DNA of 64,000 nt from Crenalkalicoccus roseus (lineage in GTDB: Bacteria > Pseudomonadota > Alphaproteobacteria > Acetobacterales > Acetobacteraceae): NCBI RefSeq assembly GCF_004761865.1, contig NZ_SJDM01000009.1, positions 1-64,000 of the forward strand, in the 5' to 3' direction. Positions 41,646 to 51,365 of this stretch are shown piece by piece (within the stretch, counting starts at the first letter, position 1; every line of letters starts with the position of its first letter). The translations under genes and the position numbers were made by a program. The notes under the pieces are model-generated. The model did not search any database and was not told the origin of the DNA. It saw nothing but the letters and a program-made list of their open reading frames with translations.

Positions 41646-44600
41646 ATGAGTATAACAACCAATAATCCATATGGGCCGGACCAGATCGCCAGCATCACCC
41701 TGCAGAATGCGGGCAAGGCCTCGCTCGCCGCCGGCATCGCCACCATGGGCCAGGTCTTCGCGCCGGGAGAGCTGCCGCCGGGAAGCGGGCTGCAGGCCTG
41801 GATCGGCGGCAAGGTCGTGCCCGTGCAGCTCGATGTGCGGACGACCCATCCCGACGGCTCCGTCAAGATGGCCGTGCTCTCCCTCGCCCGTCCGGCGCTG
41901 GCGGCGGGCGAGGCGGTGGAGGTGGCGCTGACGCGCGCCGACGTGCCGGTCGCAGCCGCCGGGGGCCCGGCCGCGCTCGACCTCGCCGCGGCGACCGAAG
42001 GGCGCTCCTTCACCGTGGATCTTGCCATCGCCGGACGGGCGCCGATGCACCTCGACGTGCTGGAGGCGCTGCGGGACGCGCTGGCGGAGGGCACCGCCTC
42101 CTTCTGGCAGCAGGGCGCGCTGGCGACCCAGGCGCGGGTCGAGATCCTGATCCCCGACAGTTCCATGCGCCTGCTATTCGACGTCACCGCCTTCCAGGGC
42201 GGCGGCCTCAAGGTGGAGGCGCAGTTCAACAACGACCGCGCGATGGAGACCACGGGCGGCCGGCTGGACTACGAGGTCGTGGTCCGCATGGACGGGCAGG
42301 AGGTGGCGCGGGAAGCCCTCAGCCAGGCGCAGTACCAGAACTGGCACCGCACCTTCTCGGCCACCGACCGCGACGGCGGCCAGGGCCTTGGCAGTCCCGA
42401 GGCCGGATGGCTGAACATCCGCCACGACGTCGCCAAGCTCGGCCAGCTCGGCGTGGTCGCCGATTACGACCTGACGCTGACGATTCCGGAAAGCAGGCTC
42501 GCGGAATTCCTGGCGCGAACCGGACAGGAGGGCTGGGGCGAGCCCTTCGCCGCCAATGGCGTGACGCGTTACATGCCGACCGCGGGCGGGCGCGAGGATC
42601 TCGGCATCGTCACCGCGCCGAACACCGCCTGGCTGATCTCCCAGGATCCGCGCGCGGCCAAGCTGGCGCTGATGCAGGCCGACGCGGCGAGCGGCATTCC
42701 CTGGCACTTCTGGGACCAGGCGAACGGCACCTGGCTCAACACCGACAATTATCCGAGGCTGTGGGTGGACGGGCGCGGCGGCACCGGCAGGCCGGGCGAC
42801 CCAACCTCGGGCGGGCTGACGCAGCAGCGGGAAAGCCACTCCGCCACCGGCTGGTTCCCCGAGCGGGCGCATCAGCCGGAACTCTCCTTCGTACCCTACG
42901 TGATGACCGGGGAACGGTGGATCCTCGACAACCTGCTGTCCCAGGCCGCCTTCTCGGTGATGGATGTCTGGCCTGTTCCGCGCGAGTTCGACAGCATCAT
43001 CGTCAACCGCCTCGAACTGCGCGCCAGTGCCTGGTGTCTGCGCCAGATTGAGAACGCGCTTTGGGCGGCCGAGGAGGGCACGCCGGAGCACGCCTGGCTG
43101 CAGCGCGTCTCGGACGCCAATTGGAAGTGGCTGGTGTCCAAGATTCCCGCCTGGACCGAGCAGCAGGGCGAGTCCCATGGCTGGATCCCGGCGCATACCG
43201 ATCCGAAGACCGGCCGGATCGAGTTCCAGGACCACACCTCGCCCTGGCTTCAGGACTACTTCGCCTCCACCGTGATCTCGGCGGCCTCGCGCGGCAATGA
43301 GGATGCGCTCACCTTCCTGAACTGGCAGAAGAACTTCCTGATCGGCCGCTTCCAGAACGCCGAGAACGGCTTCAACCCGCGCGACGGCGTGGCCTTCACC
43401 ATCGCGGTCGGCGACAAGGCGACGGGGCAGATCTACACCAGCTGGGCCGAGATCGGCGCGGGCACGATCGCCACGGGGCGCTCCAACGGCGATGGCTGGT
43501 GGGCCAGCAACGGCGAGTATGGCCGGATCGGCATGGCGACGCTCGCCGGCATCTGGCACCTGACCGGCGATGCGGCGGCGCTCGAGGCCTACAAGGCGCT
43601 CGCCGCGCTCAACCCGCCCAATACCGGCGAGGCTTCCTTCGCCTCGAACCCCAACTACGCCGTCACCATCCCGGGCATCTACGGGGGATCGAGCGGCGAT
43701 AGCGCGACAGCCCCGCCGGCTGCGCCGCCTGCCTCCACCCCACCGCCCCCGCCCATCCTCGGCACGCCGGGCGATGACGTCGTCACCCTCAGCGCCCCGG
43801 TCAGTGGGTTGAGCGTCGATCTCGGCGCGGGAAGGGATACGCTGATCCTCCCCCAGAAGGGGCCGAACAGCGTCACCGTCTCCAATGTCGAGACCATCCA
43901 GGGCGGCAATGGCGACGACACGGTGGTCCTGGCCACGCGGATGACGAACGGCGTGGTGGATCTGCGCGGCGGCAAGGACAGGCTGGTGCTCGCCGATGGT
44001 GGCAACAGCGTTACCGTCAGCAATGTCGAGACGATCCAGGGCGGAAGCGGCAACGACGTCGTCCGGCTGGACGCGCCGATCCTCGGCGCCGTCATCGATC
44101 TCGGCGCGGGCAACGACCGGCTGGTCCTCGCCTCGGGCGGCCCGAACAGCGTCACCGTCTCCAACGTCGAGACCATCCAGGGCGGCAATGGCGACGACAC
44201 GGTGGTGCTGAAGACACCGATGCAGGGCGGCGTCGTCCGGCTCGCCGGGGGCAGGGACAAGCTGGTCCTCGCCGATGGCGGCAACACCGTCTCCGTCGGC
44301 GGCGTCGAGACCATCCAGGGCGGCTTCGGCGCCGACGACGTCACCCTCCTCACCCTGGCGAACAACGTCGTCGTCGATCTCGGCCTCGGCCAGGATCGTC
44401 TGACCCTCGCCTCGGGCGGCGCCAACCGCATCACCGTCTCCAATGTCGAGACCATCCTCGGCGGCGACGGCAACGACACGGTGTTCCTGGCCAGCCGGGC
44501 CTCGGGCGCCTTCGTGGACCTCGGCGGCGGCAACGACCGGCTGGTGCTCTCCGACCACGCCAATGTGGTGTTCGTCAGCAATGTCGAACTCGTGCGGGGC

Positions 44601-45041
44601 GGCGCCGGCAACGACACCATGATCGTCAGCGGCTTCACCGGCGCGCGCCTGGAGGGCGGCGGGGGCAACGACACGCTGGTGGGCGGCGTTGGCAACGACA
44701 CGCTGGTGGGCGGGCCGGGCAGCGACGTGCTGATCGGCGGCCTGGGCGCGGACCGCTTCGTCTACACCGCGGTCAGCGACAGCACGCCCCAGGAGATGGA
44801 CCTGATCATGGATTTCACGCCCGGCACCGACCGGCTGGTCTTCTCGGGCCTGCTCAAGGGGAAATTCGCCTTCCGTGGCGAGGGCGGCTTCACCGCGAGC
44901 GGCAATTCCGAGGCGCGCGTGGTCAATGACGGGTGGCATCTCCACCTGGACGTGGACGGCGACGGCGTGGTCGACATGGCGATCGCCTTCGGCGGCTCCG
45001 CCGCGCCCAAGCTCTCCGCGAGCGACTTCGCCTGGAGCTGA
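41646..45041 (+). CDS. Large secreted RIFT-barrel protein with RTX-type calcium-binding C terminus
   Basis: The 1131-residue protein has no N-terminal signal peptide. Residues ~10-110 resemble the RIFT-barrel domain of PcRGLX/YetA-like exo-lyases (MGQVFAPGELPPGSG, THPDGSVKMAVLSLA). A helical toroid-like region to ~700 has HWFPER-like and aromatic motifs such as HQPELSFVPYVMTGERWILD and EQQGESHGWIPAHT. After a Pro-rich linker come about seven beta-solenoid repeats (SVTVSNVETIQGG). Classical RTX nonapeptides GGGGNDTLVGGVGNDTLVGG follow, and a C-terminal DGVVDMAIAFGG...SDFAWS tail typical of type I secretion substrates. It is a close paralogue of the lipoprotein at 58050-60218. It probably acts on polysaccharide outside the cell; enzymatic activity is inferred. 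Confidence 0.82.
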   Translation: MSITTNNPYGPDQIASITLQNAGKASLAAGIATMGQVFAPGELPPGSGLQAWIGGKVVPVQLDVRTTHPDGSVKMAVLSLARPALAAGEAVEVALTRADVPVAAAGGPAALDLAAATEGRSFTVDLAIAGRAPMHLDVLEALRDALAEGTASFWQQGALATQARVEILIPDSSMRLLFDVTAFQGGGLKVEAQFNNDRAMETTGGRLDYEVVVRMDGQEVAREALSQAQYQNWHRTFSATDRDGGQGLGSPEAGWLNIRHDVAKLGQLGVVADYDLTLTIPESRLAEFLARTGQEGWGEPFAANGVTRYMPTAGGREDLGIVTAPNTAWLISQDPRAAKLALMQADAASGIPWHFWDQANGTWLNTDNYPRLWVDGRGGTGRPGDPTSGGLTQQRESHSATGWFPERAHQPELSFVPYVMTGERWILDNLLSQAAFSVMDVWPVPREFDSIIVNRLELRASAWCLRQIENALWAAEEGTPEHAWLQRVSDANWKWLVSKIPAWTEQQGESHGWIPAHTDPKTGRIEFQDHTSPWLQDYFASTVISAASRGNEDALTFLNWQKNFLIGRFQNAENGFNPRDGVAFTIAVGDKATGQIYTSWAEIGAGTIATGRSNGDGWWASNGEYGRIGMATLAGIWHLTGDAAALEAYKALAALNPPNTGEASFASNPNYAVTIPGIYGGSSGDSATAPPAAPPASTPPPPPILGTPGDDVVTLSAPVSGLSVDLGAGRDTLILPQKGPNSVTVSNVETIQGGNGDDTVVLATRMTNGVVDLRGGKDRLVLADGGNSVTVSNVETIQGGSGNDVVRLDAPILGAVIDLGAGNDRLVLASGGPNSVTVSNVETIQGGNGDDTVVLKTPMQGGVVRLAGGRDKLVLADGGNTVSVGGVETIQGGFGADDVTLLTLANNVVVDLGLGQDRLTLASGGANRITVSNVETILGGDGNDTVFLASRASGAFVDLGGGNDRLVLSDHANVVFVSNVELVRGGAGNDTMIVSGFTGARLEGGGGNDTLVGGVGNDTLVGGPGSDVLIGGLGADRFVYTAVSDSTPQEMDLIMDFTPGTDRLVFSGLLKGKFAFRGEGGFTASGNSEARVVNDGWHLHLDVDGDGVVDMAIAFGGSAAPKLSASDFAWS
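43830..44640 (+). repeat. Coding tandem repeats of the calcium-binding solenoid
   Basis: A ~130-bp unit encoding D(L/R)GxGxDxLVLxxGGNSVTVSNVE followed by TIQGGNGDDTVVL recurs six to seven times with diverging sequence. The best-conserved nucleotide block encodes TVSNVETIQGG. Unit length changes would be in frame, so repeat number may vary between strains. Confidence 0.8.
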
Positions 45042-45140
45042 GGCGCGGCGCGGTCGCGGCGCCACGTCCGGGCACATCGCCGCGACCGCGGGCGGGCCGC
45101 GGATTCACCCCGCGGCGCTTTGGTGCTTTCCTGCGGGCCC

Positions 45141-47057
45141 GTGTCCCGCCCGCTCCGGACCCACCAGCGCCAGCTCGCCGGCATCGTCCAGGCCATCGCC
45201 TCGGGCGAGGCGGCGGGGCTGCGCGACATCCTCGCCGCCGTCACGCCGGGCGGGGGCAAGTCGCTGCTGCCGGTGATCGCCGCGGCGCGGCTGGTCGCGG
45301 CCGGGATCGTGGACCGGGTGTGCTGGATCGTGCCGCGCGACAGCCTGCGCCTGCAGGCCGAGGAGGCCTTCGCCGATCCCGCCTGGCGCGCCGCGCTCGG
45401 CCACGCGCTCTCGGTGCGCGCGGCGGCGAACGAGCCCGATCCCTGCCGCGGCCTCGCCGGCTACGTCACCACCTATCAGGGCGTCGCCGCGGCGCCGGAG
45501 CTGCACCTCGCCGAGTTCCGCCGGCACCGCTACCTGCTCGTGGTGGACGAGGTGCACCACCTTCCCGCCCTGGCGGATGCGGAGCCCTCCGGCCCCGGCC
45601 CCGCCCCCGGCGCGGAGGACGAGGCCTCCTGGTCGCGCGCCATCCTGCCGCTGCTGGAATGCGCGCGCATCCGCCTGCTGCTCTCCGGCACGCTGGAGCG
45701 CGCCGACGGGCGCGGCATCCTGTGGCTGCCCTACCGGCAGGGGGTGAGGACGCGCACGCGCGAGGTGGACCTGAACGCGCCGGGCTGGGCGGTGGTCGGC
45801 TACAGCCGCGCCCAGGCCCTGGCCGAGCGCGCGCTGCTGCCGGTCACCTTCGGCGCGCTCGACGGCGAGGCGCGCTGGCTGGACGAGGAGCGCCGTGCCA
45901 TCGGCCCGCACCGCCTGTCCGAGGCCTACGAGACGGCGCGACCGGCGCTGTTCACCGCGCTGCGCACCGGCTTTGCCGACGCGCTGCTGGACGAGGCGCT
46001 CGGCGCGACGCGGCGGCTGCGCGCGGAGCGGCGGCGGCGCCTCGGCCTGGCGCCGGGGGGGATGGCGCCGGGACTCGGCAAGCTGCTCGTCGTCGCGCCC
46101 GACCAGGCCTGCGCACGGCGCTACCTCGCGCATCTCCGCGCCCGCCTGCCCGCCGCCTCGCGCGAGGGGACGGCGCGGCTCGCCATCTCCGACGAGCGCG
46201 ACTGCCACGAGGCGCTGGCGGCGTTCCGTCTGCGCCCCGAGCCCTCCATCCTGGTGACGGTGGCGATGGCCTATGAGGGCATGGACGCGCCCGAGGTGGC
46301 GGTCGTCTGCGCCGCCACCATGATCCGATCCCGCCCCTGGCTCGAGCAGATGATCGCGCGCGCAACCCGCGTCGATCCGCATGCCGGTCCCTGGGAGGCG
46401 CAGCGGGCGCTGGTCTACCACCCCGATGACCCGCTGTTCCGCGACGTGCGGCGCCGCCTCGAGACCGAGCAGGGCACCCTCGCGCGCGCGCGCCGCCCGG
46501 CGCCGCAGGGCAGGCTGCCCCTCGATCCGCGGGCAGACGAGGATGAGGCGGGGGCCGCCATCGTGCCGCTCGCCTCGAACGCCCTGGCGCTCCGCTTCGA
46601 CACGCTGGCGCCGGGGCCGGATTTCGCGCTGCGCCGGCCGCAGCCGGCGGCGCAGGGCGCGCCGGCCGAGGTGCCCTCGCTGCGGGAGCGGCGCCTGCGC
46701 CAGCGCATCGGCGAGATGGTGGCGGCGCAGGTGGTGGAGGATGAGGAGGCGATGCGCCTGCCGCGCGGCCAGGGCAACTACCACCGGCTGAACGCCGTGC
46801 TGAAGCGCGTCATGGGCGGCAGGTCGCGCGCCGAGATGACGCTCGCCGAACTCGAGGCGGCGATCGGCTGGCTCGAGCGCAACCGCCTCTGCGAGCATCT
46901 GCACCTCCTGCGCGATGATCCGCGCTACGCCTTTCGCGCCCGCCAGATCTCGGCCTGGGAGCGGCGGCGCCTCGCCGCGGCGGGAAAGGGGCCGCCCGCC
47001 CCCGAATGGCGCCCGCCCGTGGGGCGCCTGGCCACGCCCCGCCGCCGCCCGGGCTGA
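45141..47057 (+). CDS. Superfamily 2 DEAH-type helicase / ATPase
   Basis: The ~638-residue protein has motif I AAVTPGGGKSLLPVIAAARL, motif Ia near WIVPRDSLRLQAEE, motif II LLVVDEVHHLPAL and motif III LLLSGTLERADG. Motif VI is EQMIARATRVDP, all in order within the first ~430 residues. The C-terminal ~200 residues are helical and end LRERRLRQRIGEMVAAQVVE and HLLRDDPRYAFRARQIS. A DNA-repair or mobile-element helicase role is likely, but no nuclease domain is visible. GTG 45141 is chosen; GTG 45123 and TTG 45120 are alternatives. It stands alone among glycan genes, and its partner system is not in the window. Confidence 0.85.
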   Translation: MSRPLRTHQRQLAGIVQAIASGEAAGLRDILAAVTPGGGKSLLPVIAAARLVAAGIVDRVCWIVPRDSLRLQAEEAFADPAWRAALGHALSVRAAANEPDPCRGLAGYVTTYQGVAAAPELHLAEFRRHRYLLVVDEVHHLPALADAEPSGPGPAPGAEDEASWSRAILPLLECARIRLLLSGTLERADGRGILWLPYRQGVRTRTREVDLNAPGWAVVGYSRAQALAERALLPVTFGALDGEARWLDEERRAIGPHRLSEAYETARPALFTALRTGFADALLDEALGATRRLRAERRRRLGLAPGGMAPGLGKLLVVAPDQACARRYLAHLRARLPAASREGTARLAISDERDCHEALAAFRLRPEPSILVTVAMAYEGMDAPEVAVVCAATMIRSRPWLEQMIARATRVDPHAGPWEAQRALVYHPDDPLFRDVRRRLETEQGTLARARRPAPQGRLPLDPRADEDEAGAAIVPLASNALALRFDTLAPGPDFALRRPQPAAQGAPAEVPSLRERRLRQRIGEMVAAQVVEDEEAMRLPRGQGNYHRLNAVLKRVMGGRSRAEMTLAELEAAIGWLERNRLCEHLHLLRDDPRYAFRARQISAWERRRLAAAGKGPPAPEWRPPVGRLATPRRRPG

Positions 47058-47097
47058 GGCGCCGCCCGCGGCACCCCGCGCGGGGAGCAGCGCCCCT

Positions 47098-49551
47098 TCA
47101 GGAGGGGTGCGTGCGATCCGTCGCGGACGATGCGCGCCCATCGAGGCGCATCGCCCCGCCGGGGGGCAGCACCTCCTCCCCGCCGCGATGCGCGACCGGC
47201 GCCGGCTGCCGGTTCCCCGCCTCCGCCTCGAGCCGCAGCTCCGCCCCCGTCCAGGCGAGGGCGAAGCCGCCGAAGCGGCAGCGGAAGCCGAGCCGCACCG
47301 GGCCGAGGCCGGGCGGGATCGCCGGCTGCAGCCGGATCGCGTCGGCCTGCACGCGCAGGCCGAGATAGTGGCGCTGCAGGACATCGAGCATCCCCGCCAT
47401 GGTGCCGAGATGCAGCCCCTCGGCGGCCGCGGAGTGGGTCGCCGGATCGTCGCTCGGGTGCAGCGTCTCCTGGAAGAACGCCCAGGAGGCGGCCGGATCC
47501 AGCCGCGCCAGCGCACCCGCGCAGACTGCCTGCGACAGGCTGGAGGCGTGTGCCGTGCGCGCAAGGTCGTGCGCGACCGTGGCGCGGATCCGCTCCTCCG
47601 TCAGGGCATAGCCGAGCCGCGCCGCCATGGCGGAAAGCTCCTCCGGCCCGAGCAGGTAGAGCAGCATCATGGTGTCCGGCTGCTTGATCACCTGGTAGGC
47701 GTCCGCGGTCTCGCCGCGCGCCTCGAGCAGCCAGTCGATCCGCTTGCCGCGGTGGCGGCGCGAGAACTCCCCCGGGTCCATCTCCTCGAGACGCTCGAAG
47801 CCCGCGAATTGCGACAGGATGCCCTCGCCATAAAAGGCGAGCCGCATCCGGCGGCTGACGCGGTCCCAGAGGGCGAGTTCCTCCTCCCCGAGATCCAGCC
47901 GCCGCCGCAGCGCCGTCCGGCTTCGGGGCGGCAGCAGGTCGAGCGCCTCTAGGGCGCGGCACAGCGTCCAGGCCGCCATCACGTTGGTGTAGGCGTTGGT
48001 GTCCACCCCCGGCCGGTCGGCGCCGGGATAGGCGTTGTGGTACTCGTCCGGCCCCACGATGCCGCGGAGGTCGTAGCGGTCCTCGGCCGCGTCGTGCCGG
48101 GCCGCCGCGGCGAACAGGCGCGCGATCTCGAGCAGCATCTCGGCGCCGTGCTCCTCCAGGAAGGCGCCGTCGCCGGTGGCGGCCCAATGGTGCCAGATGT
48201 TGCACGCGATGGCGGCGCCGCTGTGCCACTGCAGATGCGTGTGGTCGCGCATGAGGCGCCCCGACAGCGGGTTGAGCTGCAGGCGCGGCGTCACCTCCCG
48301 CCCCGAGGCGGCGCTGCGCCAGGGGAAGAGCGCGCCGGGGAGCCCGTGCGCCCGCGCCTCCTGCCGCGCCGCGTCGAGGCGGCGGCGGCGGTACATCAGC
48401 AGCGCGCGCGCGAGTTCCGGGAAGCGCAGGTCAAGGAAGGGGAAGACGAACAGCTCGTCCCAGAAAATCTGGCCGTGATAGGCCTCCTGCCAGCCGCGCG
48501 CCGGGAAGCCGGCATCGAGCGCCGCCGAATGCGGCGAGACGGTCTGCAGCAGGTGGAAGCTGTGGTAGGCCGCCGCGTCGGACAGCTCCCGCGCCTCGGC
48601 CGAGACGCCGATCCGGTCGCGCAGCGGCCGCCAGGCCGCGACGTGCTCCTCCTCGAGCGCCGCGAAGCGGAGCGGGGCGGCGCGCAGCGCGGCGAGCGCC
48701 GCCGCGGCCGCCTCGCCCTCCGCCTCGGGATGGGCGGCGATCGCCGCCGTCTTCTCCACGGCGATCGTGCCGCCCCGCTCCAGGGCGCACCGGAAGCGGT
48801 CGGCGATCGAGGCCCCGCCCGTCGCGGCGGCGCCGCGGTCCCGCGGCGCGGCGCCCTCCAGCCGCGTGCGCAAGGCGACGGCCACCACGCCGCCGGTCCC
48901 GTGCAGACGGACCACCAGGAGCAGCGTCTCCTCGTCCGGCGCCTCGCGCCGCAGCACCTCGAAGCGGCGGCGCGAGAAGGGGCGGTAGCGCCCGATCCGG
49001 TCGTTGATCACGCCGCCATCCACGCCGGAGCGGATCTCGGCCTCTCCCGACCAGTCTTCGGCCGTGATCTCGAGCCGCAGCGCGGCGATCTCCGGCCGCG
49101 CCATGCTGACCAGCCGCCGCTCCCGCAGGCGGGTGCGGCGGCCGAGCCGGTCGCGGGCCAGCACCGCGCGGCAGGCGGTGTTCCGCCGCGCCTCCAGGGC
49201 GTGGCGGTATTCCAGCAGCTCGAAGGCCTCGAGGGAGAACCACTCCGTCTCCCCGCCGAAGCGCAGGTTGAGCGGCAGCCAGTTCGGCAGGTTGGCGAGG
49301 CTCTCGGTCTCGTCCCGCTCGCCCTCGACCAGGCTGACCACGCGCGCGTAGCAGCCCGCGCGGTAGGTGCCGGGATAATGGGTGCCGTCGGCGAAGGCCC
49401 AGGGCGCGCAGGCGCGCACGAACAGCACCCCGTTGCCGAGGGCGAGGAGGGATTCCCGGCTGACCTCCTCCTCCGGCTCGTAGCGGTCGAAGGAGATGTC
49501 GAGGCTCGGGTGCAGCACCATGGTCGGCGGGACCTCCGTGGGGACGGGCAT
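47098..49551 (-). CDS. GH65 family disaccharide phosphorylase/hydrolase
   Basis: The 817-residue enzyme has the GH65 layout. It has an N-terminal beta-sandwich (SRESLLALGNGVLFVRACAP) and an (alpha/alpha)6 barrel with GFPARGWQEAYHGQIFWDEL. The catalytic acid is in LRGIVGPDEYHNAYPGADR (Glu near residue 503). KQPDTMMLLYLL and AHASSLSQAVCAG form the phosphate-binding part, and a small C-terminal sheet domain follows. Members phosphorolyse or hydrolyse trehalose, maltose, kojibiose or nigerose. The preserved HSS-like Ser pair favours a phosphorylase. Specificity cannot be assigned. It is divergent from a kinase-like membrane protein across 91 bp. Confidence 0.93.
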   Translation of the reverse strand: MPVPTEVPPTMVLHPSLDISFDRYEPEEEVSRESLLALGNGVLFVRACAPWAFADGTHYPGTYRAGCYARVVSLVEGERDETESLANLPNWLPLNLRFGGETEWFSLEAFELLEYRHALEARRNTACRAVLARDRLGRRTRLRERRLVSMARPEIAALRLEITAEDWSGEAEIRSGVDGGVINDRIGRYRPFSRRRFEVLRREAPDEETLLLVVRLHGTGGVVAVALRTRLEGAAPRDRGAAATGGASIADRFRCALERGGTIAVEKTAAIAAHPEAEGEAAAAALAALRAAPLRFAALEEEHVAAWRPLRDRIGVSAEARELSDAAAYHSFHLLQTVSPHSAALDAGFPARGWQEAYHGQIFWDELFVFPFLDLRFPELARALLMYRRRRLDAARQEARAHGLPGALFPWRSAASGREVTPRLQLNPLSGRLMRDHTHLQWHSGAAIACNIWHHWAATGDGAFLEEHGAEMLLEIARLFAAAARHDAAEDRYDLRGIVGPDEYHNAYPGADRPGVDTNAYTNVMAAWTLCRALEALDLLPPRSRTALRRRLDLGEEELALWDRVSRRMRLAFYGEGILSQFAGFERLEEMDPGEFSRRHRGKRIDWLLEARGETADAYQVIKQPDTMMLLYLLGPEELSAMAARLGYALTEERIRATVAHDLARTAHASSLSQAVCAGALARLDPAASWAFFQETLHPSDDPATHSAAAEGLHLGTMAGMLDVLQRHYLGLRVQADAIRLQPAIPPGLGPVRLGFRCRFGGFALAWTGAELRLEAEAGNRQPAPVAHRGGEEVLPPGGAMRLDGRASSATDRTHPS

Positions 49552-49642
49552 CCCCCCGCAAGCGCGGCCGAGGGCGGCGGGGTTGCGCAGCAGATCGGCC
49601 GCTCCCGGGCATCCCCCGCCCCGGCGGGGCGTTCAGCCCCCC

Positions 49643-51307
49643 ATGCGCGGGACGCCCGGAGACGCCGCGGAGCGGCAGGAGAAGGCGGCAGGCGCGGCGC
49701 CCGCGGGGCGCCGCCTGCTCGGCCGCGGGCGCTCGGGCGAGGTCTGGCTGAGCGAGGATCCCGCCGAAGGCTGGATCGCCACCAAGATCTTCTACGGCGA
49801 CACGCTCAGCAACCTGGTCCACTACGTGCTGACCGGCGCCCCCAACCCCTACATCTGGAACGAGGACGCGGTCCGCTGCGCCTATGAGCGGCGGAAGATC
49901 CTGCACGCCCTGGTGCCGTTCTGGCTCGGCGGCCGGCTGGAGGTGGCGGATGCCACGCATGTGCGCTGGAACGAGGCGGCCAGGGCGTGGGAGCTCGGCA
50001 CCCGCTTCGTGCCGGGCGCGCCGGTGCCGCTGCTCCACCCCTTCCGCCCGGAGGACGGGCGGCTCGAGTGGCTGCTGCGGGAGGTGATGCACCCGCTGCA
50101 GGAGCGCCTGGAGGAGAGCGGTTTCCTCGGCGCGGTCTGGCAGGCGGGCCGAGGCAATCCGGTCGCGCTCAACAACTACCTGCTGCTGCCGGACGAGCGC
50201 TTCGTCTTCATCGACGCGGAATCCGGCGTGCCGGCGCTGTTCCCGATGAACCCGCTGGCCCTGCTCGGCTTCTACCTGCCGCAGTCGCTGCGCCTCGGCC
50301 GCGCCCTGTTCGACGACGTGGACACCGAGCGCCTGTGCCGGTACCTGGAGGCAGAGGCACCGGCGCTGGAGCGCGCCCTCGGCGCCGCGGCGCTCGAGAC
50401 GCTGCGCCGGCGCGCCGGGCGCCTCGCGCATCACCAGCGGCGCTGGAAGGGGCTGCGCCGGGCCGAGCGCGGCATCCTCTACCAGCTCGCGAAAGGGCGT
50501 CTCACGCCCGCGCAGGCCGAGCACTACAGGCGCCACCCGCTGCGCTGGCGGCTGCGCGAGGCGCGGCGCGCGGCGGTGAAGGCGGCGCGCCGCGCCGCCG
50601 CCCTGCCGGGCGCGGCCGCGCGGCTGTTCGCCCGCCTCGACCTTCCCGGACGCCTGCGCCAGCTCCGCCGCTTCGTCGCCTCGCAGGAATACCGCACGGA
50701 GATCGGCCGCGGCTATGTCGAGGGCCGCATCGCCCGCTGGGAGGAGCGCGGCCAGATCACCGGCGCCGAGGCCGCCAGGCTGCGTGCCGACCTCGCGCGC
50801 ACCGAGGAGAGCAGCAGCTACATCACCGATTTCGGCGCCCATCTCGGGCTGAAGGCGAGCTTCCTCACGGTGGAGCTGCTGCTCCTCGGCATCCTCGCCC
50901 TGCTCGGCGTGCCGCTGGTGATCCTCGCCCTGATCGTGCTGCTGGACGGGCCGATCTACCGCTCGCTCTACACCGCCTGGCGCGCCCTGCAGGCGGCGCG
51001 GGCGCGCCAGCCCCTGCCCTGGGTGGCGTTCCTGGTCGGGCTGGTGCCCGAATTCGGCAGCATGGCCTTCCCCGCGCAGATGGTCTGGTCCGCGCGTGGC
51101 GAGCGCGACGACGTGGCGCGCTTCATCCTGTGCGACAGCTTCACGCGCCTCGGCAACAAGCTCCCGATCTGGGGCGGAGCCGACACGCTGGTCGAGCACC
51201 GCCTCAATCGGCTCGGCATGGCCATGGCGGGGGCCTCGGAGCGCTGGCGGCGCCGGCGGGCGGCGCGCCATGGCCCGGCCGCACCGCGGCCAGGCGACGG
51301 CGCCTGA
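49643..51307 (+). CDS. Kinase-like domain protein with C-terminal membrane helices
   Basis: The 554-residue protein begins with a glycine-rich loop GRGRSGEVWLSEDPAEGWIA followed by TKIF, the expected ATP-lysine. Further on it has RGNPVALNNYLLLPDERFVF and IDAESG, which look like the catalytic-loop Asn and the metal-binding Asp of kinase-fold proteins. The classical HRD is absent. The last ~150 residues contain two or three hydrophobic helices (TVELLLLGILALLGVPLVIL and VAFLVGLVPEFGSMAFPAQM). ATG 49643 is chosen from several in-frame starts. I know no described family with this layout. Divergence from GH65 suggests a sugar-linked role. Confidence 0.7.
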   Translation: MRGTPGDAAERQEKAAGAAPAGRRLLGRGRSGEVWLSEDPAEGWIATKIFYGDTLSNLVHYVLTGAPNPYIWNEDAVRCAYERRKILHALVPFWLGGRLEVADATHVRWNEAARAWELGTRFVPGAPVPLLHPFRPEDGRLEWLLREVMHPLQERLEESGFLGAVWQAGRGNPVALNNYLLLPDERFVFIDAESGVPALFPMNPLALLGFYLPQSLRLGRALFDDVDTERLCRYLEAEAPALERALGAAALETLRRRAGRLAHHQRRWKGLRRAERGILYQLAKGRLTPAQAEHYRRHPLRWRLREARRAAVKAARRAAALPGAAARLFARLDLPGRLRQLRRFVASQEYRTEIGRGYVEGRIARWEERGQITGAEAARLRADLARTEESSSYITDFGAHLGLKASFLTVELLLLGILALLGVPLVILALIVLLDGPIYRSLYTAWRALQAARARQPLPWVAFLVGLVPEFGSMAFPAQMVWSARGERDDVARFILCDSFTRLGNKLPIWGGADTLVEHRLNRLGMAMAGASERWRRRRAARHGPAAPRPGDGA

Positions 51308-51365
51308 TACGGCCGGCGGCATGGGCCGCTTGCCCGCGGCGCGCGGCGCGCGCCACCCTGGCGCG

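Noticed and set aside
43830-44640. Tandem DNA repeats as a non-coding repeat or CRISPR
   Set aside because: They are in frame, encode calcium-binding solenoid repeats and diverge at silent positions, so they are coding.
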